From NCBI GenBank assembly GCA_022562655.1, contig JADFOU010000063.1:1-9443 (forward strand): a DNA stretch of 9,443 bases. The letters run 5' to 3'. The DNA comes from a candidate division TA06 bacterium (GTDB lineage: Bacteria; Hydrothermota; DG-26; E44-bin18; JADFOU01). The notes below the pieces were generated by a model. It was not told the origin of the DNA. It ran no database searches and saw nothing but the letters and a program-made list of their open reading frames with translations. Both the position numbers and the translations under genes were made by a program. Numbering within the stretch: the first letter of the stretch is position 1; the number at the start of each line of letters is the position of its first letter. Below, piece after piece: positions 6,229 to 9,443 of this stretch.

Positions 6229-6258
6229 AGAAAACAGGGACAGCTGTTCCTGTTTTCT
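6229..6258 (-). terminator. Palindrome after the propeller gene, possible terminator
   Basis: The 30-nt palindrome pairs at 14 of 15 positions. The one exception is a G-T on the plus strand, which is A-C on the minus strand. In the minus direction an A-rich 5' side leads into CAGG...CCTG and then TTTTCT, which gives a fair terminator for the T9SS cargo unit ending at 6287. It also separates that unit from the dnaE promoter at 6202. The AAAACAGGGACAG core resembles REP-type palindromes linked with RAYT transposases in other bacteria, so an interspersed repeat is the alternative. Confidence 0.5.
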
Positions 6259-6286
6259 CAGATTCTAATTTTAACAATCGGCCACA

Positions 6287-7939
6287 CTATTTGATGAGAG
6301 TCAATTTCTTTGTGGTGGTGAAGTCGCCGGTTTGGAGACGGTAGAAGTAGATTCCCGTAGGTTGGTCCTTTCCCTCCCACTGGACTTGATAGACCCCAGG
6401 CTCCTGACGCTCATCTACCAGCGTCTCCACAAGTCTTCCGGTGAGGTCATAGATCCTTAAACTGATGTGGTTCGTGATTCGTGATTCGGGATTCGTGGAA
6501 GGAATTTGATAACGGATCACTGTGGAGTGATGGAAGGGATTGGGTAGGTTCTGGAGTAATTTTGCATTGTTCATTTTAAATTGTGCATTTTCCTCCTCTA
6601 TTCCTACTGTCTGAGAATATTTAATGGTGGCATAGTCATAACCGGTTCCAATGCCACCCAAAATCCCTCCCGTGACATAGACATTCCCAAAATCGTCTAA
6701 AGCAATGGCGGTAGCCCAATCAACGTTGCTCCCCGGGCCGGTGTACCTCATTACCCAGAGGGAATCTCCTACGCTTGAGTATTTGATTGTAACGTAGTCA
6801 TCGAAGGCTCCAATACCCCGACTCGTTCCTGTAACATAGACATTTCCCAAGTCGTCCAATGCAAGGGCATTCGCCTCATCCGTGTCATTACCGGGTCCAT
6901 TGTATCGCCTCACCCAGAGTTCTGCCCCACTGCTATTGTATTTGATGGTAGCATAGTCCCCATTATTTCCGCTTCTGTGGCTTCCTCCCGTGACATAAAC
7001 ATTACCGGAGTCGTCCACCGTTATGGCATTCGCCGCATCCGTCCAGTTCCCCGGTCCATTGTACCTCCTCACCCAGAGGGAATCCCCCAAGCTTGAGTAT
7101 TTGATGGTGACGATGTCAAAACCAGTTCCGCTGTCATAACTTCTTCCTGTGACATAGACATTTCCAACATTATCTACGGCAATGGCATGAGCCTCATCCG
7201 TCCAGTTTCCCGCTCCACTGTACTTCCTCACCCAGAGAGTATCTCCATTACTTGAGTATTTGATCGTGAGATAATCACTTTCGCTCGCTCCCGTGACATA
7301 GACATTTCCAGAATTGTCCACTGCAAGTGCAAATGCAATGTCAGTGCTATTTACAGATCCGTTGTACCGTCTCACCCAGAGGGTATCCCCAATACTCGAA
7401 TATTTGATGGTGGCGTAATCATATCCAGTTCCACTGCCCACACTATATCCCGTAACATAAACATTTCCGGAACCGTCCACAGCGAGGGCAGAAGCCCAGT
7501 CATCGCTGTTTGCCGATCCATCATACCGCCTCACCCAGAGGGTCTCCCCTGTGGTGCCATCGTATTTGATAGTGGCATAGTCCCAGCCAGTTCCTAAGCC
7601 TCCCCAACTGTTTCCAGTGATATAGACATTGCCAAGAGAGTCCACGGCAAGGTCGTTCGCTACATCTGCATTTCCCGGTCCTGTATACCTCCTTACCCAG
7701 AGGGTATCCCCACTGCTGTTGTATTTGATGGTAGCATAGTTAGAGAAGGTGTCGAAGTCGCCAAACAGCGCTCCTCCTGTGACATAGACATTTCCCAAAT
7801 TATCCACGGCAATGGCAGTGGCAGCCTCATCGAGATTTCCCGGATCATTATACCGAGCGACCCATTCCTCCGTCACCTGGGCCCAGATTCCTTGGGCTCC
7901 AAGAAGGACAAGACAGAGAACAAAAAGCGCTTTTCTCAT
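6287..7939 (-). CDS. SBBP-repeat beta-propeller protein with T9SS sorting domain
   Basis: This is an exported 550-aa protein. A signal peptide (residues 1-20, cleavage after GIWA) is followed by eight tandem repeats of about 52 aa (26-443). Each has the form WVRRYNGPGN..D.A.ALAVD..GNVYVTG...YATIKY, the SBBP pattern that folds as propeller blades. Residues about 464-550 form a T9SS type A sorting domain: NPFHHSTVIRYQIP, LRIYDLTGRLVETL, GVYQVQWEG, TGIYFYRLQTG, KKLTLIK. It should be secreted through the type IX system and cleaved or anchored at the surface, but its ligand is unknown. AAGAGG precedes the ATG by five bases. It lies 27 nt after the upstream T9SS cargo gene, so they are co-transcribed. 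Two heptamer arrays encode residues 451-460 and 482-491; the second lengthens the sorting domain by about seven residues compared with the neighbour's. Confidence 0.9.
   Translation of the reverse strand: MRKALFVLCLVLLGAQGIWAQVTEEWVARYNDPGNLDEAATAIAVDNLGNVYVTGGALFGDFDTFSNYATIKYNSSGDTLWVRRYTGPGNADVANDLAVDSLGNVYITGNSWGGLGTGWDYATIKYDGTTGETLWVRRYDGSANSDDWASALAVDGSGNVYVTGYSVGSGTGYDYATIKYSSIGDTLWVRRYNGSVNSTDIAFALAVDNSGNVYVTGASESDYLTIKYSSNGDTLWVRKYSGAGNWTDEAHAIAVDNVGNVYVTGRSYDSGTGFDIVTIKYSSLGDSLWVRRYNGPGNWTDAANAITVDDSGNVYVTGGSHRSGNNGDYATIKYNSSGAELWVRRYNGPGNDTDEANALALDDLGNVYVTGTSRGIGAFDDYVTIKYSSVGDSLWVMRYTGPGSNVDWATAIALDDFGNVYVTGGILGGIGTGYDYATIKYSQTVGIEEENAQFKMNNAKLLQNLPNPFHHSTVIRYQIPSTNPESRITNHISLRIYDLTGRLVETLVDERQEPGVYQVQWEGKDQPTGIYFYRLQTGDFTTTKKLTLIK
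6467..6494. repeat. Heptamer array inside the T9SS sorting domain
   Basis: Four units, GTGGTTC, GTGATTC, GTGATTC and GGGATTC, encode residues 482-491 (TNPESRITNH). The equivalent sorting domain of the neighbouring gene goes from YQLPAANRTT straight to LEVFDL and is about seven residues shorter. Confidence 0.75.
6562..6589. repeat. Heptamer array in the linker before the sorting domain
   Basis: Four units, TTGCATT, GTTCATT, TTAAATT and GTGCATT, encode residues 451-460 (NAQFKMNNAK), between the last propeller repeat and the NLPNPF start of the sorting domain. Confidence 0.65.
6600..7865. repeat. Eight coding tandem repeats of about 156 nt
   Basis: The eight propeller repeats remain similar at DNA level; for example forms of GTGACATAGACATT and CTCACCCAGAG recur at each blade boundary. 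Copies vary in length because the loop after VTG differs; the fourth repeat is the shortest. The pattern suggests growth by duplication and continuing recombination. Confidence 0.75.
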
Positions 7940-7940
7940 A

Positions 7941-7950
7941 TTTTCCTCTT
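7941..7950 (-). promoter_or_regulatory. Ribosome binding site of the propeller gene
   Basis: AAGAGG (7950-7945, minus strand) lies five bases before the ATG at 7939. It supports this start and independent initiation within the two-gene unit. Confidence 0.6.
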
Positions 7951-7966
7951 AGTTTTTAGACCCTAC

Positions 7967-8647
7967 TCACCGAAGCAGGATCAATTTCTTCGTGGCGATG
8001 AAGTCACCGGATTGGATACGATAGAAATAGATCCCACTCGGCGCTTCTTTCGCCTCCCATTCGACTTGATAAACTCCTGACTCTTGGGGCTCATTCACCA
8101 GAGTCTCTACCAGCCTCCCAGACAGATCAAAAACTTCCAGAGTGGTGCGGTTCGCAGCGGGTAATTGATAACGGATCACTGTCTGATTGCTGAAGGGGTT
8201 GGGATAATTCTTCATCAGTTGGAAAGTCGGTGTTCGACTATCCGGTTTCGATTCTTCAGACCCGACACTGCCGACAATGGTGAATACGCCATCACTTATG
8301 TCCTCATAGTCCGTTCCTACATTGTCCATAATGATCCAGATCAGACATTCTGTAGAGTTTATATTTGGAACCGTCCAGTCGTAGGAGAGTGCGGTATTAT
8401 CGTAATCGATCACGAGGTCGTTCCAGGTCCCCCCATTATCTGTAGAAAGCCGGAGATCCCAGTTGAGGATTGTGTGATTAATGTGTATATGCCACACAAT
8501 AGTGAAGGAGGAGTCTGCGTAAAGGGTTTCACCTCCATTAGGAGAATGGATATGAACATGAGCCTGGCAGAATGCGGCTGGAAAGACAAGAGTCACTGTC
8601 AACACGGAGAGCCCCCAAAAAGCTCTGTAAAGACCTCGAATTACCAT
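7967..8647 (-). CDS. His-rich PNGGE-domain protein with T9SS sorting domain
   Basis: This is an exported 226-aa protein. Residues 1 to about 29 are a signal peptide, with likely cleavage after CQA, which would leave mature HVHIH at the N-terminus. Residues 30-125 form one beta-sandwich of the type with a PNGGE opening, TIVW strand, LRLSTDNGGTW and YDWTVP, related to Kre9/KNH-like modules in bacterial surface proteins. It is unusually rich in histidine: His30, 32, 34 and then 53, 55, 58 (WHIHINH). Residues 148-226 are a T9SS type A sorting domain (NYPNPFSNQTVIRYQLP, LEVFDLSGRLVETL, GIYFYRIQSG, KKLILLR). An AAGGAGG site six bases upstream fixes the ATG. A near-consensus promoter lies before it. 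It shares clear DNA and protein similarity with the sorting domain of the downstream gene. Metal binding is inference. Confidence 0.85.
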   Translation of the reverse strand: MVIRGLYRAFWGLSVLTVTLVFPAAFCQAHVHIHSPNGGETLYADSSFTIVWHIHINHTILNWDLRLSTDNGGTWNDLVIDYDNTALSYDWTVPNINSTECLIWIIMDNVGTDYEDISDGVFTIVGSVGSEESKPDSRTPTFQLMKNYPNPFSNQTVIRYQLPAANRTTLEVFDLSGRLVETLVNEPQESGVYQVEWEAKEAPSGIYFYRIQSGDFIATKKLILLR

Positions 8648-8653
8648 CGTTAT

Positions 8654-8660
8654 CCTCCTT
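8654..8660 (-). promoter_or_regulatory. Strong Shine-Dalgarno site of the PNGGE-domain gene
   Basis: AAGGAGG (8660-8654 on the minus strand) is separated by ATAACG from the ATG at 8647. It is the best ribosome binding site in the window. Confidence 0.8.
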
Positions 8661-8677
8661 TTGTTAAGTTTGATAGT

Positions 8678-8706
8678 TTTATACTATGAAAGTTCCCTAA
8701 AGTCAA
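8678..8706 (-). promoter_or_regulatory. Near-consensus sigma70 promoter for the T9SS cargo pair
   Basis: On the minus strand -35 TTGACT (8706-8701) and -10 TATAAA (8683-8678) are 17 nt apart, each matching five of six consensus bases. Transcription would start near 8671, giving a leader of about 23 nt that carries the AAGGAGG site. It should drive both exported proteins at 8647-6287. Confidence 0.8.
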
Positions 8707-8751
8707 GATATTTTTGAGGATTTTCCTCCTGGAGAATATCGAGAAGGTAGT

Positions 8752-9381
8752 TTATCCGATTTTGATGAAATAAGCAAGGATTCCCAGGACGATTAAAATA
8801 GTTCCGGTAATTCTTTTCTCATGATGTTCAAGGAAATGCCATTTTATTTTTTGAACCCCCTTGTACCCTAAATCCACCAACAAGAGCATAGCCAGTACGG
8901 TTACAATTAAATAGACCACAGAAACGGATGCGATTCCGATCCAGCCGAACGATCCCGCAATGAAATAATAAGCTTCAATTTCGATACATGGGGAGAAGAA
9001 CATCGCTCCTGCCAAAGTCGCTAGGATTGCTATTCTGGATCGACTCCCCCGAATTGGGTTTATGAGCTCACGATGGGAGTGATGGGAAGACATTGCATCC
9101 ATGAGGAAATACAGAAGTCCTAAACTCAGTAAGACCGTAGGAGCGATCCAGCGGGTTAGAAACTCGTAATGCGATGCGAGATTATAGCCGATAAGACCGA
9201 TAAAGATCCCCACAAGTGTTGTGCTGAGGGTATGAGCGAATCCAGCAAGGGCTGTAGCACTGAATCTCTCCCTTCTGGACCATCCCTCTGTCTTGCTGAT
9301 GACAACAAGAGGAATCCAATGATTGGGGATGGCGGCGTGGAGTAGGCCCAAGACGAAACTTCCTATGAGGATCTGAACCAT
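8752..9381 (-). CDS. NicO/UreH/HupE-like integral membrane protein
   Basis: This is a 209-aa protein of about six membrane segments: roughly 2-27, 42-68, 76-97, 116-145, 148-172 and 190-208. The first helix contains HAAIPNH (residues 15-21), which lines up with the HX4DH signature of nickel-cobalt transporters and UreH-like proteins, with Asn in place of Asp. Other marks are His50 in GFAHTLSTT, a His cluster SSHHSHRE (98-105) in a loop, and SPCIEIEAYYF (130-140). The best guess is transport of a divalent metal or another small ion. Family assignment is by motif only; TauE-like or unrelated export proteins cannot be ruled out. The ATG at 9381 opens directly into the first helix and shows no SD. 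The His-rich exported protein lies next downstream but has its own promoter. Confidence 0.7.
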   Translation of the reverse strand: MVQILIGSFVLGLLHAAIPNHWIPLVVISKTEGWSRRERFSATALAGFAHTLSTTLVGIFIGLIGYNLASHYEFLTRWIAPTVLLSLGLLYFLMDAMSSHHSHRELINPIRGSRSRIAILATLAGAMFFSPCIEIEAYYFIAGSFGWIGIASVSVVYLIVTVLAMLLLVDLGYKGVQKIKWHFLEHHEKRITGTILIVLGILAYFIKIG

Positions 9382-9443
9382 TTGAAGGACTTTACCACAA
9401 TATTACACAGATTTCCACAGGATTTTTTTCTCTGTTCTAATCT
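9382..9443. promoter_or_regulatory. Upstream region of the membrane-protein gene with 10-nt spaced repeats
   Basis: CACA recurs at 9396, 9406 and 9416, giving three units of about 10 nt (CACAATATTA, CACAGATTTC, CACAGGATTT). On the minus strand TAATAT could serve as a weak -10, but no matching -35 is seen. One helical turn of spacing would suit a regulator; an interspersed short repeat like others in this window is equally likely. Confidence 0.35.

Noticed and set aside
8165..8689. Plus-strand 174-aa open frame opposite the PNGGE-domain gene
   Set aside because: The opposite strand has a strong promoter, SD, signal peptide and sorting domain; this frame has no family features.
8716..8728. Terminator hairpin (GAGGA/TCCTC) after the membrane-protein gene
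   Set aside because: The stem is only 5 bp with a 3-nt loop and no U-tract follows in the direction of transcription.

Overview
The window carries seven confident protein-coding genes, all on the minus strand. They form about three transcription units, read from high to low coordinates. The organism looks like an uncultivated bacterium of the Fibrobacteres-Chlorobi-Bacteroidetes (FCB) sphere. Two exported proteins end in type IX secretion (T9SS type A) sorting domains with the usual NPF...GIYFYR...KK pattern, promoters are sigma70-like, and Shine-Dalgarno (SD) sequences are clear on some genes and absent on others. The exact phylum cannot be read from this sequence.

Layout by direction of transcription. 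(1) 9381-8752: a small multi-pass membrane protein resembling the NicO/UreH/HupE nickel-cobalt transporter-like families. (2) 8647-6287: a near-consensus promoter (TTGACT, 17 nt, TATAAA) followed by two exported T9SS cargo proteins. The first is a His-rich protein of 226 aa with a PNGGE-type beta-sandwich. The second is an eight-repeat SBBP beta-propeller of 550 aa. A palindrome follows that may act as a terminator. (3) 6165-197: a promoter (TTGACA, 17 nt, TAAAGT) sitting almost on a GTG start, then a small Cys-rich zinc-ribbon-like protein. That gene overlaps DNA polymerase III alpha (dnaE) by ATGA. dnaE is followed by a predicted outer-membrane or exported protein and then by aspartate-semialdehyde dehydrogenase (asd). 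The last 196 nt, downstream of asd, hold a perfect 28-nt palindrome but no gene I can defend.

The most unusual feature is a layer of short repetitive DNA on top of ordinary genes. At least five places hold tandem arrays of degenerate 7-nt units: inside asd, between asd and the upstream gene, across the signal peptide of the exported protein, and twice in the C-terminal part of the propeller protein. The intragenic arrays stay in frame and encode segments such as RNSKFDIRHSKF in Asd. dnaE also carries two copies of a palindrome sharing the arm TTAGGGGCGTAT, a larger insertion with two GC-rich hairpins sharing the CCCGCC arm, and a 6-nt microsatellite. All sit at variable loops or linkers. Together this looks like several families of mobile or expanding micro-repeats that are tolerated inside essential genes, comparable in principle to Rickettsia palindromic elements and to cyanobacterial heptanucleotide STRR repeats. 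No transposase, CRISPR array, tRNA or rRNA gene was recognised.
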